From: a virus
DNA length: 35,451 nucleotides
Direction: 5' to 3' (one strand)
Virus record (IMG/VR): IMGVR_UViG_3300048921_000188
Location: 1-35,451 of that record
Positions 7,366-15,726 of this stretch are shown piece after piece. Positions within the stretch are counted from its first letter, which is position 1; every line of letters starts with the position of its first letter. The notes beneath the pieces were generated by a model. It was not told the DNA's origin. It did not search any database and worked only from the letters and a program-made list of their open reading frames with translations. The position numbers and the translations under genes were made by a program.

Positions 7366-9609
7366 TTAATACCCCGTCGCCATCCAGTAAGAACCACCCT
7401 TATCAAAGCCGATTGCAGCCCCCGTTCGGGTAACTGATCCTCTTCTTACGGATGAGAAGTTGATCGAAGAGTCTCCACCGTCCCCGGTGATGCAGACCTG
7501 AACATTCACGCATGCACGGGGGAAAGCGATCGGGAAAGTGACATTTGCATAACCAGCCCATCCCGGCGCGATAAAACCCCACTGGGTAATAAGTCCGGTA
7601 CTAATATCCTTAAACCAGCCATTAGCATCCAGACCCGCAGTATTTTGTAACTGATACCGCGCGTCAAAATGGCTGTAGTCGTTTAACGAGAGGCGGTTTA
7701 TATGCACGTTGCCGGTAGCGTTGTTGACTGTGAAAGGACGCAGACTATTGTAAGTGCCGTACGGGTTTCCCTTATCCGTCAGAAGCAGGTAGGTATTTAC
7801 GTTATCCTGCCGCCAGAATGCACCATAATCACCATAAGCCATGCGAACGACATCAGGATTCGTCGAAACGATTTCAGCGTTAACAATGAGCGGAGCGCCG
7901 TTCCTGGTTAACAACTCAAGCCCGCCGCCAGCCCTCAACACCAGTCCATTATTTCCGCCTTTGTAATTGATAAAGGATGCATCGTTCGACCCTGCCGCCC
8001 CTTTCCCGATATACCACTGATTTGAGGAGGACGAATCGCGGGAAACTATATAACTGGCAGCGCCTGCTGAAGGTGCGGTGATGGATAAAGCATCGCTGTC
8101 TTCAAAAATGGCCAGCCGCCCGGTCATCGTGTCGCCACTCTTCGCAACCGCACCAACATTAGACGCCGTTGGCATGTTCTTCGTGTTGAAATCACGTCGC
8201 CACCCAGGCAGGTAGCCGCTGCCATTGTCGATGTAGGTGAACTGCGAATTGCGGGTTGCATTTGTTCCGGCACCCACAGTGGTTGTCGTGGTTACACGGA
8301 TCGTCATGGCCGAACGGTAGCCCATAACCTCTACCACTGCGCCTGCAAGATGGATATCACCGCACCCAGTGTCGGTAATGATTTTGTTCTCTGCATAGAT
8401 CCATGATCCCCGACACATCCAGTACGGGTGATTAAAAGCGCCCTGACTTTCCAGCCATGTAATGAACTCGCCAGTTGTCCAGTGATTAGCGTCGCCACCA
8501 ATTGAAATTGCAGGCGAGTGGGCACACGCTGCACCGATAGTCCGGGCAAATAGCCGTTTATCGGGAATATCTGCTCCGTTCTGGTTTTTTTTCAGGCCGG
8601 CTTCGGCGTTATCAAAAGCCACTTTCACTGCGGCGGGCGTCGCCGCCATAGCCTGACTGGTGCTGTTTGTGGCGCTGGAAAGCATGACAAAACCTTTCTC
8701 CGTCAGCGTTGCATCAGGATGGTTGCGGGATTGCTCATGCAGCCGTAAGGCATTATCAGCGTCGCGCGCGCTCACGGTTCCCTTCGGGCGCAGGTCGGTA
8801 ATGTTTCCGGCCGCATCAATACTCGCCAGCGCGAAGACATAATGCTGCACCCCATCCTGCACGTAATCCGCGAGGTTTGCGGCCACCGTAATGTTGCTTT
8901 GCACCGTCCAGGCACTGGTCAGGGTTCCCGTCCAGCACACATCCAGCCAGACGTTAACGGGCTTGGCGCTAAGGGTAATATTCTGGTTAGCGACCAGCTG
9001 TGTGCGCAGCCCGGCCACGTATCCCGCGCCCTGGGTAACAAAGTATTGTGTGCCGGTTCGCCCGACCATATAGCCGTCACCAAAGAAAGACGCCATGCCA
9101 TAGATATCAATGTTTTCCAGGCGCTGGCGCTCATCCATCCCGGCCATGCGGGCGGTAAAGTCGATCTGCCATGTTTCAGCAGGCGTGCTAATACCGGTTT
9201 CAGCCTGCGCACCGGTGAACTCCATCAGAAACGAGCGGGTCAGCACATTACCCTGCTGCCCTGCGGCCGTTTTCAGCTTCTGCTGCGCCGGGGCATGCAC
9301 CACCATGGCAAGGATGCCACTGGCTTTGTTAACAAGCCCGATCCAGTTGAAGGTGAAATTACCCACATCAGCGCCCAGCACCACTGAAAAGGCCACGGCA
9401 TTAGCACTGACCACACCGGTGCGCGACACGGCCTGGCGGTGAACAATCTGCGACGCGGGCGGCAGCGTCTCCGCACGGTTTACAGGCAACGAGGGATCAA
9501 GGCCGGGTACGTTCGCGAAAACGAATTCATCCAGCACAACAGGCTCACTGCTGATGGTCTGCCTGGCTTTCCATTGCTCGAATGCCGTAGTGATAGCTGT
9601 CTGTGACAT
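7366..9609 (-). CDS. tail fibre protein (747 aa)
   Basis: The host-recognition fibre of the virion. The N-terminal 160 residues look like the collar-fibre domain that attaches to the baseplate. Near residue 300 there is a short fibre repeat (FVMLSSATNSTSQAMAATPA). The C-terminus (about 670-747, containing DANGWFKDISTGLITQWG) matches the receptor-binding tip shared by many enterobacterial fibres. AGGAG nine bases before the ATG supports the start. The distal half (7366 to about 8600) has visibly lower GC than the neighbouring tail genes, which suggests exchange of the tip with other phages. The downstream Tfa gene is its expected partner. Confidence 0.92.
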   Translation of the reverse strand: MSQTAITTAFEQWKARQTISSEPVVLDEFVFANVPGLDPSLPVNRAETLPPASQIVHRQAVSRTGVVSANAVAFSVVLGADVGNFTFNWIGLVNKASGILAMVVHAPAQQKLKTAAGQQGNVLTRSFLMEFTGAQAETGISTPAETWQIDFTARMAGMDERQRLENIDIYGMASFFGDGYMVGRTGTQYFVTQGAGYVAGLRTQLVANQNITLSAKPVNVWLDVCWTGTLTSAWTVQSNITVAANLADYVQDGVQHYVFALASIDAAGNITDLRPKGTVSARDADNALRLHEQSRNHPDATLTEKGFVMLSSATNSTSQAMAATPAAVKVAFDNAEAGLKKNQNGADIPDKRLFARTIGAACAHSPAISIGGDANHWTTGEFITWLESQGAFNHPYWMCRGSWIYAENKIITDTGCGDIHLAGAVVEVMGYRSAMTIRVTTTTTVGAGTNATRNSQFTYIDNGSGYLPGWRRDFNTKNMPTASNVGAVAKSGDTMTGRLAIFEDSDALSITAPSAGAASYIVSRDSSSSNQWYIGKGAAGSNDASFINYKGGNNGLVLRAGGGLELLTRNGAPLIVNAEIVSTNPDVVRMAYGDYGAFWRQDNVNTYLLLTDKGNPYGTYNSLRPFTVNNATGNVHINRLSLNDYSHFDARYQLQNTAGLDANGWFKDISTGLITQWGFIAPGWAGYANVTFPIAFPRACVNVQVCITGDGGDSSINFSSVRRGSVTRTGAAIGFDKGGSYWMATGY

Positions 9610-9622
9610 TTTTTACTGCTCC

Positions 9623-10207
9623 TTACAGGCTGGCGCTGAACGTCGCGCCGCTGACCGAACCGGCCAGGCTGGCCGGATAACAAATGTATTCCCCCTGATC
9701 CCAGCCAGCACGGATGGCCAGCTTTTCGGAGGTGATGACTTCAAACTGATAACGGCGGCAGGTTCTGCCGTACTGCTGGATTATCTGCACAAGCAGCTGC
9801 GTGTTACTGGCTATCTGGCCATCGGTGAGACGTAGCGTGATAATGTCCCAGTCAATCCCTGGTTGCCGTTCAAGCACTTCAACAAGCCCGATCCCCAGTC
9901 GCTGAAAGATTCTTATAAACCCTTCAACGGAACCGGCATCCGCCGCATTGATAAAGGCATACGCCACCCGCTTACGGAACAGCGTCAGCGGCTCCCCGTC
10001 GAAGCGGGAAATGTCCCGGTCATAGGCAATCAGGGTAAGCAGTGGCTCGGCGCAGGTGAGCGGATCGAACTGACTCACCGGCCACGTCAGCCAGCCATAA
10101 ACAGCCTTCCAGAATGTGCGCGCGGCGCGCAGCAGCTTTTTCGGTTCACCGTTATCCATCCAGAACGGCAGCGCGAGCGCCGCCAGCTTTTTCATAAACT
10201 CAGGCAT
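9623..10207 (-). CDS. tail protein I, baseplate (gpI-like, 194 aa)
   Basis: A baseplate wedge protein placed between gpJ and the fibre, as in P2 and HP1. The segment SQFDPLTCAEPLLTLIAYDR and the following SRFDGEPLTLFRKRVAYAF are the kind of helix pair found in phage tail protein I, which guides fibre attachment. The C-terminus is strand-rich. An ATG at 10207, overlapping the end of the J gene by eight bases, is preferred. An in-frame GTG at 10216 is possible and neither has a strong ribosome-binding site. Length is close to P2 gpI. Confidence 0.85.
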   Translation of the reverse strand: MPEFMKKLAALALPFWMDNGEPKKLLRAARTFWKAVYGWLTWPVSQFDPLTCAEPLLTLIAYDRDISRFDGEPLTLFRKRVAYAFINAADAGSVEGFIRIFQRLGIGLVEVLERQPGIDWDIITLRLTDGQIASNTQLLVQIIQQYGRTCRRYQFEVITSEKLAIRAGWDQGEYICYPASLAGSVSGATFSASL

Positions 10208-11384
10208 TAGTGACACTCACGGTTAAGGATTGCAGGCGCGGCACACTCAGCTCACTGACAATATCCGGGAGTGAAAAGGCCACCGAATCGGCCAGCGGAA
10301 AGGCCTGGTGAATCTCCTGCCCCAGTCGCGAGAAGCTGAAGCGGGCGTAAGGCCATGTTTTTTCGACACTGAAATCGGCGTTTTCACGAAAGGCGCAGCG
10401 GATCATGTTTTCCACACCGGTTTTCAGGCTGCTGCGCGCATCCTCACTGACGCTGGCAAGGTTTCGCACATACACCATGACGGTCAGCGCATGCCGCGTT
10501 TCCGGCATGGGAAAGCACTGCATATCATCGCCATGGCCGTGATGCCCCTGCGTGGTGATGTAGTCGTTAACGGTTGCCACAAACGGATCAGATGCCACGC
10601 CGGTATCAAGCAGAAGATAGGCATTAGCCGTGCCTGGCCCCCGTGGTGCGTCATGTTTAAAAAACACGCGGTCTATACTCAGCCCGGCCACGCCTGCAAT
10701 CATCGACCGGTACACGGCGTCAGTGTGATAATTGCCGACCAGATTGAACTGGTTGCGGCAGCGCTCGCGCAGCTCGTCGTCACTCTCTTCATCCGCGCCC
10801 GGCGTCGTCAGCCAGTCCTCTTCGTTGACCGCGTGACTGATACCGTCCACGGCCACCGGCAGAATGCGGTAATACCCCGGCGCAAGGTTATAGGCACCGC
10901 CCGGCGCACTGGCTTTCACTGGGATAAGCGCAGCGGGCTTGTCGGCCGTGATGGTGAAATCGTCCAGCGTGGCCAGCACGTAAATCACGCCGTTGATTCG
11001 CTCGGTCTGGATAAGCGTTCCCGCCTTCACCGTGACAACCGCCGTGGCATCCGTTTTATAAAAGCGAATCATTCCCAGCGCAGCGCTAGCGGGTTTTGGC
11101 GTGACATTCACCGCCCAGGCGAGCAGCCGCAGCATTTCCCCTGATGCAGTGGCCACAAACATGCTGGCCAGCACCGTATTTACCAGCACATCCTTAAGCC
11201 ACAGCACCGGCGTGGTCACAATGGCGGTGATTAGCCGCCAGAACGGAGACATGCGCGAGGTATTGGTGATAATGCCCTCTTCAGCGACGATATGGTTAAA
11301 GCGGGTGCGTAGCGCCTCAGCAGTCACCGGCATGCCGGACTGCTTCACTACCTCTTCAAAATCAACCTGCGGCTTATTTGTCAT
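10200..11384 (-). CDS. baseplate assembly protein J (394 aa)
   Basis: The large wedge protein of the contractile-tail baseplate. Residues about 85-200 contain the J-family core (TKPASAALGMIRFYKTDATAV, then the TPGADEESDDELRERC helix near 205-220), followed by a region that begins YHTDAVYRSMIAGVAGL. The start at 11384 is fixed by an ATGA overlap with the upstream DUF2590 stop. A longer frame from 11420 has no support. At 394 residues it is longer than P2 gpJ (about 300) and closer to the HP1/Mu gp47 type. Confidence 0.92.
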   Translation of the reverse strand: MTNKPQVDFEEVVKQSGMPVTAEALRTRFNHIVAEEGIITNTSRMSPFWRLITAIVTTPVLWLKDVLVNTVLASMFVATASGEMLRLLAWAVNVTPKPASAALGMIRFYKTDATAVVTVKAGTLIQTERINGVIYVLATLDDFTITADKPAALIPVKASAPGGAYNLAPGYYRILPVAVDGISHAVNEEDWLTTPGADEESDDELRERCRNQFNLVGNYHTDAVYRSMIAGVAGLSIDRVFFKHDAPRGPGTANAYLLLDTGVASDPFVATVNDYITTQGHHGHGDDMQCFPMPETRHALTVMVYVRNLASVSEDARSSLKTGVENMIRCAFRENADFSVEKTWPYARFSFSRLGQEIHQAFPLADSVAFSLPDIVSELSVPRLQSLTVSVTNA

Positions 11385-11710
11385 AGCTCTACCCTGGTAG
11401 AAATTGCCCCGAACTCCCACGTGCCCGCTGTGATCCAGAGGCGCTTAAGGTTTTCCTCTGTGATGACCACCGTTCCCGGCTCTATTCGCTCATCACTTTC
11501 GATCAGCAACTCCAGACGCGTAAGAATGTCGCCGCGCAGGGTCGGGCTGCGCTCGGCGATAAGCTCAGTCGCCAGACCACTTTCTAAAATGGCGTGAACA
11601 ATGTCCTGCCCGATGCTTTTACTGTTATTGCAGAGTGTCGGCTCATTCCCCGGATTTAAAACAAAGTTCCGGCCATCAATCAGTAAATCAATATATAAAA
11701 GGTCACTCAT
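11381..11710 (-). CDS. DUF2590 family baseplate protein (109 aa)
   Basis: A small tail protein in the place of P2 gpW/Mu gp46-type baseplate proteins. The N-terminus MSDLLYIDLLIDGRNFVL and the segment SIGQDIVHAILESGLA are the DUF2590 pattern found in HP1/K139-like phages. The C-terminal half includes DILTRLELLIESDERIEPG, which resembles the lysozyme-like wedge proteins. The start at 11710 overlaps the tape-measure stop as ATGA, and the stop overlaps the J start as ATGA, so the gene is coupled on both sides. The family name is recalled from phage gene order and sequence character. Confidence 0.8.
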   Translation of the reverse strand: MSDLLYIDLLIDGRNFVLNPGNEPTLCNNSKSIGQDIVHAILESGLATELIAERSPTLRGDILTRLELLIESDERIEPGTVVITEENLKRLWITAGTWEFGAISTRVEL

Positions 11711-13713
11711 GCATGTAGCTCCTGCCATTCCGCAAGCTGTCCCGGCGTCAGCGGCTGCTGGGTATTAATATTCAGGGTGCCGATTTTCTGGCTGCGGTCT
11801 GTCACGGTACTGGTATTAGCGGAAATGGTTTTGCTGATGCCGCCTTTATCAATATCGGTTAAGCGTCCGCCGGTGGATAACGTATTTTGCGTCACGGTTG
11901 GCGCAGGTATTTCCTGCGCGCTCACCGGCACAGTATTAATTGCCGTTTCCGCCGCAAGCGAAATATCAACGCCGGGAATTTTATTTAATTTTTCAACTAT
12001 CCAGTTCCACGACTTAAGAAACCCACCTTTAATCGTGTTCCAGATATTATCGAACAACCCCATAATGCCGGAGGCCATATTCCCCAGCGACTCTAACGGG
12101 GAAAAACCGGACAGTAAGGCCGTAAATTTATTCCATCCCTCGCTGATGTATTCCCATGCGCCCGTAAAGACTTCGGCCAGCCACGAAATATATTTCTCAA
12201 CCAGCTTAAACGCCGTGGTGTTCATCACTGCCGCTTTCACGTCGTCCCAGTGCTTAATCAGCATGTAACAACCGATGGCCAGCAGGGCAATCGCACCGAT
12301 GATCAGCAGAATCGGCCAGCTCATAAAGTTGATGGCCGCACCGGTCAGCACCGACGCAATACGAACTGCCAGCAGCACCCCACGCAGCGCAGAGAGTGTA
12401 GCGGCGTAAGCCGCAGTTGCGCCCCGGACAAGCCACATGACGGCGATATGTACTTTCGTGACCGCCATGACGGCGGACATAATCCCCCGCAGACCGCTCA
12501 TGATAAAAAATGATACGCCCATAACGATATTGGCCAGCGCCCCGGCACCGGCCAGGCTCATGATGGCCAGCGCGGCATACCCCACCACGCGCGCGATATT
12601 GGGAAACATCTCCATCCATTTTGCAAAGGTGGCACCCATATCCGCCAGACGGTTCAGCAGCGGATAGAGAACCGGGATCAGCGTCAGGCCAATAACGGTC
12701 TGGATCGCGGTAAGGATGGCCATAAAGCGATCCCACGGCTTCACCATTTTCGCGGCCATCTCCTGGGTACGCTTCAGCCCGTCCGATCCGCCCAGCTCGG
12801 TGATATTGCGCTGCATCAGCGCCACGTTGCCATAAAGCTGTTTCACCACAGCCGAACTGTCACCAAAGGCATCATCCAGCTCTTTCTGTGCTTTCAGGTT
12901 CCCTTCGAGGCTCTTGCCGTATTTGCCCTGTAATTTTTCCAGCATGGCGGGCATGGACAGGAGATTGCCGTTGGCATCCTCAAACGACAACCCCAGCTTT
13001 TTCGCCCCGTCCACTGCCCCGGTGATAAAGCTCTCATACGCCCCGCTGGCCTCGGTGCCCAGCGTCCGGCTCAGCTGCCCCAGCACGGCCAGTTGCTCAT
13101 CGAGGCCGATATTGAAATTCGTCCCGACGCCGCGCGCGCCTTCGATCAGGTCTTTGACCGTGCCCAGCTCAACGCCAAACTGCTGGCGCATAAAGGCCAT
13201 TTTGCCCGCCAGCTGCTCGGCGAACTGCACTTTGCCCAGGCGCTCGGCATCACTGCGGAAATTACCGAACATCTGCCCCATAAATTCAGCGGTTTCGGCG
13301 GAGGTGGCTTTCATCGCAAAGGCCAGCGTGTTGGCAACTTTCGTCACCTTTGGCAGCTCCGTTGAAGTCAGCCCGGCAATCGCGCCGTTAATTTCTGCCG
13401 TGGAATTCACAAACTCCACCGCGCTGGCACCGTATTTCATGCTGAAAAGCGTGGCATCACGGCTGACGGTTTTCAGCGCGTTGTCGTCCACGCCCCGCGC
13501 CGATGCCTCCTGAAGCGCGTCATACATTTCAATAGCAGGACTCAGCGCCCCCTTAATGGTCTGCGCCACGCCCCACATCGCCAGTGCGCCCATGCCGATG
13601 CGGTTAAAGGCGTCCTTGGACTTATCGGCAAAAGCCGTTACCGATCGCTGCGCCTGCCTTAGCGGGCGCGTTAATCTGTCGATGAGCCTTAATTCAAAAT
13701 CCAGTTCATTCAT
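11707..13713 (-). CDS. tail tape measure protein (668 aa)
   Basis: This protein sets tail length and leaves the tail at DNA entry. The N-terminal 300 residues are helical and match the TP901-type tape-measure domain (SPAIEMYDALQEASARG, then GAIAGLTSTELPKVTKVANT). Several hydrophobic segments between about 325 and 480 (for example VIGLTLIPVLYPLL, ALAIMSLAGAGALANIV and LLIIGAIALLAIGCYMLIK) are membrane-active regions typical of the family. The ATG at 13713 overlaps the stop of the frameshifted chaperone as TGATG, an arrangement that links chaperone and tape-measure synthesis. Confidence 0.95.
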   Translation of the reverse strand: MNELDFELRLIDRLTRPLRQAQRSVTAFADKSKDAFNRIGMGALAMWGVAQTIKGALSPAIEMYDALQEASARGVDDNALKTVSRDATLFSMKYGASAVEFVNSTAEINGAIAGLTSTELPKVTKVANTLAFAMKATSAETAEFMGQMFGNFRSDAERLGKVQFAEQLAGKMAFMRQQFGVELGTVKDLIEGARGVGTNFNIGLDEQLAVLGQLSRTLGTEASGAYESFITGAVDGAKKLGLSFEDANGNLLSMPAMLEKLQGKYGKSLEGNLKAQKELDDAFGDSSAVVKQLYGNVALMQRNITELGGSDGLKRTQEMAAKMVKPWDRFMAILTAIQTVIGLTLIPVLYPLLNRLADMGATFAKWMEMFPNIARVVGYAALAIMSLAGAGALANIVMGVSFFIMSGLRGIMSAVMAVTKVHIAVMWLVRGATAAYAATLSALRGVLLAVRIASVLTGAAINFMSWPILLIIGAIALLAIGCYMLIKHWDDVKAAVMNTTAFKLVEKYISWLAEVFTGAWEYISEGWNKFTALLSGFSPLESLGNMASGIMGLFDNIWNTIKGGFLKSWNWIVEKLNKIPGVDISLAAETAINTVPVSAQEIPAPTVTQNTLSTGGRLTDIDKGGISKTISANTSTVTDRSQKIGTLNINTQQPLTPGQLAEWQELHA

Positions 13714-14158
13714 CAGGAGCCTTTAAACGCTTTTCCGATGCCATTGCCCACCGCCGCAGACATAAATTCCCAGTGGCGGTTATCCAGCCAGATGGCGGCA
13801 GCAATATCATCAATAGTGTCCTCCCCGTGGGGGAGATAATGGCGGCGTAAAATTAAATATTGCGAGAGTCCATTTGATTCAATCGCCTGAACCCGCTGCG
13901 TTAGTTTTTTACTTCGATTTCCAGCTCAGGCGCGTAAATCTCATTAATTTTACCAACCAGCTGGAGCGCCGCGCCCGGTCGTTTCACAATATCCGCCAGC
14001 GCTTCTTTACTTTCCGCTGCGACAATACGGTTCAGATAATTCACCGCCGGGGCGACCTTATTATCCATCGACATTTCGTTGATGAATTTATTGTATGCCG
14101 TGGTATTAGGTGTAAATACCAGCTCAACGCCACCAATCATTAATTCAATCTTTTCCAT
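13713..14158 (-). CDS. tail assembly chaperone, -1 frameshift product (gpE+E'-like, 148 aa)
   Basis: Tail chaperones of long-tailed phages are made as a short protein and a frameshifted longer one. After a -1 slip at 13904-13910, reading continues KLTQRVQAIESNGLSQYLIL and on to a TGA at 13713-13715, which overlaps the tape-measure ATG. The extended part is helical, acidic and protein-like over about 63 residues, and no separate start with a ribosome-binding site precedes it. This mirrors P2 E/E' and lambda G/GT. The frameshift is inferred from the sequence and not measured. Confidence 0.85.
13901..14158 (-). CDS. tail assembly chaperone, short form (gpE-like, 85 aa)
   Basis: The unshifted product, which ends EIEVKN at the TAA at 13901-13903. 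It starts MEKIELMIGGVELVF and includes a helical core around FINEMSMDNKVAPAVNYLNR. In P2-like phages the short form and the longer frameshift form bind the tape measure and recruit tube subunits. The start overlaps the Rz1 stop region by 14 bases, and a GAGG lies nine bases upstream. Position directly before the tape measure supports the role. Confidence 0.9.
   Translation of the reverse strand: MEKIELMIGGVELVFTPNTTAYNKFINEMSMDNKVAPAVNYLNRIVAAESKEALADIVKRPGAALQLVGKINEIYAPELEIEVKN
13904..13910 (-). promoter_or_regulatory. -1 ribosomal frameshift slippery site
   Basis: On the minus strand the heptamer A AAA AAC lies in the zero frame as GTA AAA AAC, directly before the TAA stop of the short chaperone. 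It fits the X XXY YYZ rule for tandem -1 slippage. P2 uses T TTT TTG at the equivalent place, so the mechanism is conserved with a different heptamer. Confidence 0.85.
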
Positions 14159-14420
14159 TTATTATTTCCTCTCGTTTATTAATTTCATCGACCAGCGTGT
14201 TATGACGCGCTGCACAGGCTGTATATAAATTCTGGTAATCCAGTAATGCCCCGGCAATATATGCCCCGGTTACGCCGTTAAGGCGTGGCAGTTTCTCCGG
14301 ACATTTTGTTTTCAGGTTTTCCTGATAGGACACGTTCGGCGCGATCTGCGGCGTCGTTGTACAGCCGCACAAACTCATCAGACACACAGACGTTAGTAAA
14401 AACCGGCTTAACGATTTCAT
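14145..14420 (-). CDS. Rz1-like spanin lipoprotein (LysC-like, 91 aa)
   Basis: The outer-membrane spanin subunit for the last step of lysis. It starts at ATG 14420 inside the Rz gene in another frame and runs 133 bases past the Rz stop. MKSLSRFLLTSVCLMSLCGC is a lipoprotein signal, with LCGC as the likely lipobox and lipidation at Cys20. P2 LysB/LysC has the same nested layout. The mature part (about 70 residues) is longer than lambda Rz1 and includes ENLKTKCPEKLPRLNGVTG, a conserved feature of P2-type Rz1 proteins. Confidence 0.88.
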   Translation of the reverse strand: MKSLSRFLLTSVCLMSLCGCTTTPQIAPNVSYQENLKTKCPEKLPRLNGVTGAYIAGALLDYQNLYTACAARHNTLVDEINKREEIINGKD

Positions 14421-14637
14421 AGCGAATCTCACCTGGCTGATCGGCCTGAAGCGCCGCCAGCTTGTCTTCAAGACTACGGGCGGAGTCGCTGGCAATGCCC
14501 CGGAACACGTTGCCGGTAGCGGCGGCCGCTTTCTGCACAGCCAGATCGAGGCTGTCACGGTGCCACGTCGCCACTTTCCAGCCCGCCAGAAATGCCAGTG
14601 CCAGCCCCGCCAGTACCGCAACTGCCGCCCTGCTCAT
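14278..14637 (-). CDS. Rz-like inner-membrane spanin (LysB-like, 119 aa)
   Basis: The inner-membrane spanin subunit. One N-terminal membrane helix (residues about 5-22, AVAVLAGLALAFLAGW) is followed by a helical periplasmic domain that would bridge to Rz1. It starts at the last base of the endolysin stop codon and contains the Rz1 start in another frame. Length and topology fit i-spanins of P2-like phages. The C-terminal 12 residues are disordered-looking. Confidence 0.88.
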   Translation of the reverse strand: MSRAAVAVLAGLALAFLAGWKVATWHRDSLDLAVQKAAAATGNVFRGIASDSARSLEDKLAALQADQPGEIRYEIVKPVFTNVCVSDEFVRLYNDAADRAERVLSGKPENKMSGETATP

Positions 14638-14978
14638 CAGCGCACCCCGTTATGCTCAAGGCTGAAATGATTACCGTCCGGGCGGGATTTGAAGCGCCCG
14701 CCCCAGCAGCCGCCAAGGCTTTCCCAGTATTCCCCCAGGGGGCGGTATGCTTCGGTCTGCGTCTGGTACACACCGTTGATAAACAGGTTAAAGTCCACCG
14801 CCAGACGCTGGGTATGCAGACTGTTACTGATGCCGCTGCCCTTTTTCGCATTCAGCGCTGCCTGCTCCGGGGTACGGTATGCCTCGCCAAAGGTCAGGCG
14901 ATAGCCCTTGCTCTGCGCCCAGTGGATCAGGTCAGCAATCAGCGCCGTAAACAGCTGTTGTTTTTCGCTCAGGGTCAT
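14637..14978 (-). CDS. endolysin, M15 family peptidase (113 aa)
   Basis: A peptidoglycan peptidase that opens the cell wall at lysis. H55 and D62 in HTQRLAVD form the Hx6D zinc motif of M15 (VanY-like) enzymes, and DGNHFSLEH (residues 101-109) supplies the third ligand region. SYG-like substrate features (GEAYRTPEQA, residues 31-40) are also typical. Phage M15 enzymes cut the L-Ala-D-Glu or D-Ala bond. P2 and HP1 use glycosidase-type lysozymes, so this is a replacement of the lysis enzyme. The start overlaps the holin stop as ATGA. Confidence 0.92.
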   Translation of the reverse strand: MTLSEKQQLFTALIADLIHWAQSKGYRLTFGEAYRTPEQAALNAKKGSGISNSLHTQRLAVDFNLFINGVYQTQTEAYRPLGEYWESLGGCWGGRFKSRPDGNHFSLEHNGVR

Positions 14979-15262
14979 TGTTTTTCTTCCTGTTCGCTCC
15001 CCGCCCGGCGGCGGAGATACATTTCAACAGCCTGATAACCGGCAATCCCGAGCCCTGCCCCCAGCCCCTGAATCGCCAGCGGGCTGGCATCGGGGATCTG
15101 AATCAGAATGGCACCGGCCACAACGGAAACCAGGCTCCCCAGGATGACGCGACTGACAAACAGGCGCGGCGTGATGGGGTCATTGCTGGCCAGCACTTTG
15201 GCAATCGCGATCAGCGCGCCAATAGCCAGCAGCGAATACAAACTTTTTTCATGTTCCTGCAT
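14975..15262 (-). CDS. holin (95 aa, three membrane segments)
   Basis: A small membrane protein that times lysis and lets the endolysin reach the wall. Three hydrophobic segments lie at residues about 9-25 (YSLLAIGALIAIAKVLA), 37-55 and 62-80, and the C-terminus is charged (YLRRRAGSEQEEKQ), as in class I holins. The endolysin has no signal peptide, so a pore-forming holin is expected. The gene lies eight bases after the tail tube gene and overlaps the endolysin start. Confidence 0.88.
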   Translation of the reverse strand: MQEHEKSLYSLLAIGALIAIAKVLASNDPITPRLFVSRVILGSLVSVVAGAILIQIPDASPLAIQGLGAGLGIAGYQAVEMYLRRRAGSEQEEKQ

Positions 15263-15270
15263 TTTTTCCG

Positions 15271-15726
15271 TTATCCGATAAGGTTTGCCGTGGCTTCCGC
15301 TTCCAGATACGGGATGCCGTCAATGTTGATAAAACGCGGATCAGTCACCTTGAACGGGATTTTTCGCGTTGCCAGTGCGCCGCCCTTCGGATCGATATCC
15401 AGAATGTCAGACATGATCATTTTGCAGCCGAAGGCCTCGACTTTGGCCTCCTCATCCCCGGCTTTGGCGTAAAACATAAAATCCTGCGGCGGGATGCCAC
15501 GCCATGATCCGGCCTGCTGCGCCAGCCCTTTGATAAGGGCAAAATATTTGATACTCAGCTCCAGCTCACCTTCTGCCGCCACATCGCCGTCAACGTAGCC
15601 ATCCGGCACACCGTGCGTCTGTGTAGCGGCGGTGTTGTCGGTAATGGAAAGCGTGATTTTCTCGGCATGCACCTGCGTACCGTTCACCAGAAAATCAAAT
15701 GACATGCCACTGATACGCTTACTCAT
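15271..15726 (-). CDS. tail tube protein (DUF2597 family, 151 aa)
   Basis: The inner tail tube subunit of the contractile tail. It is rich in beta strands, opens with MSKRISGMSFDFLVNGTQVH, and has the HP1/K139 DUF2597 pattern with FMFYAKAGDEEAKVEAFGCK in the middle. The ATG at 15726 overlaps the sheath stop as ATGA. In P2 the equivalents are FI (sheath) and FII (tube), placed far downstream. Here they sit between the head-completion and lysis genes, as in HP1. Confidence 0.88.
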   Translation of the reverse strand: MSKRISGMSFDFLVNGTQVHAEKITLSITDNTAATQTHGVPDGYVDGDVAAEGELELSIKYFALIKGLAQQAGSWRGIPPQDFMFYAKAGDEEAKVEAFGCKMIMSDILDIDPKGGALATRKIPFKVTDPRFINIDGIPYLEAEATANLIG

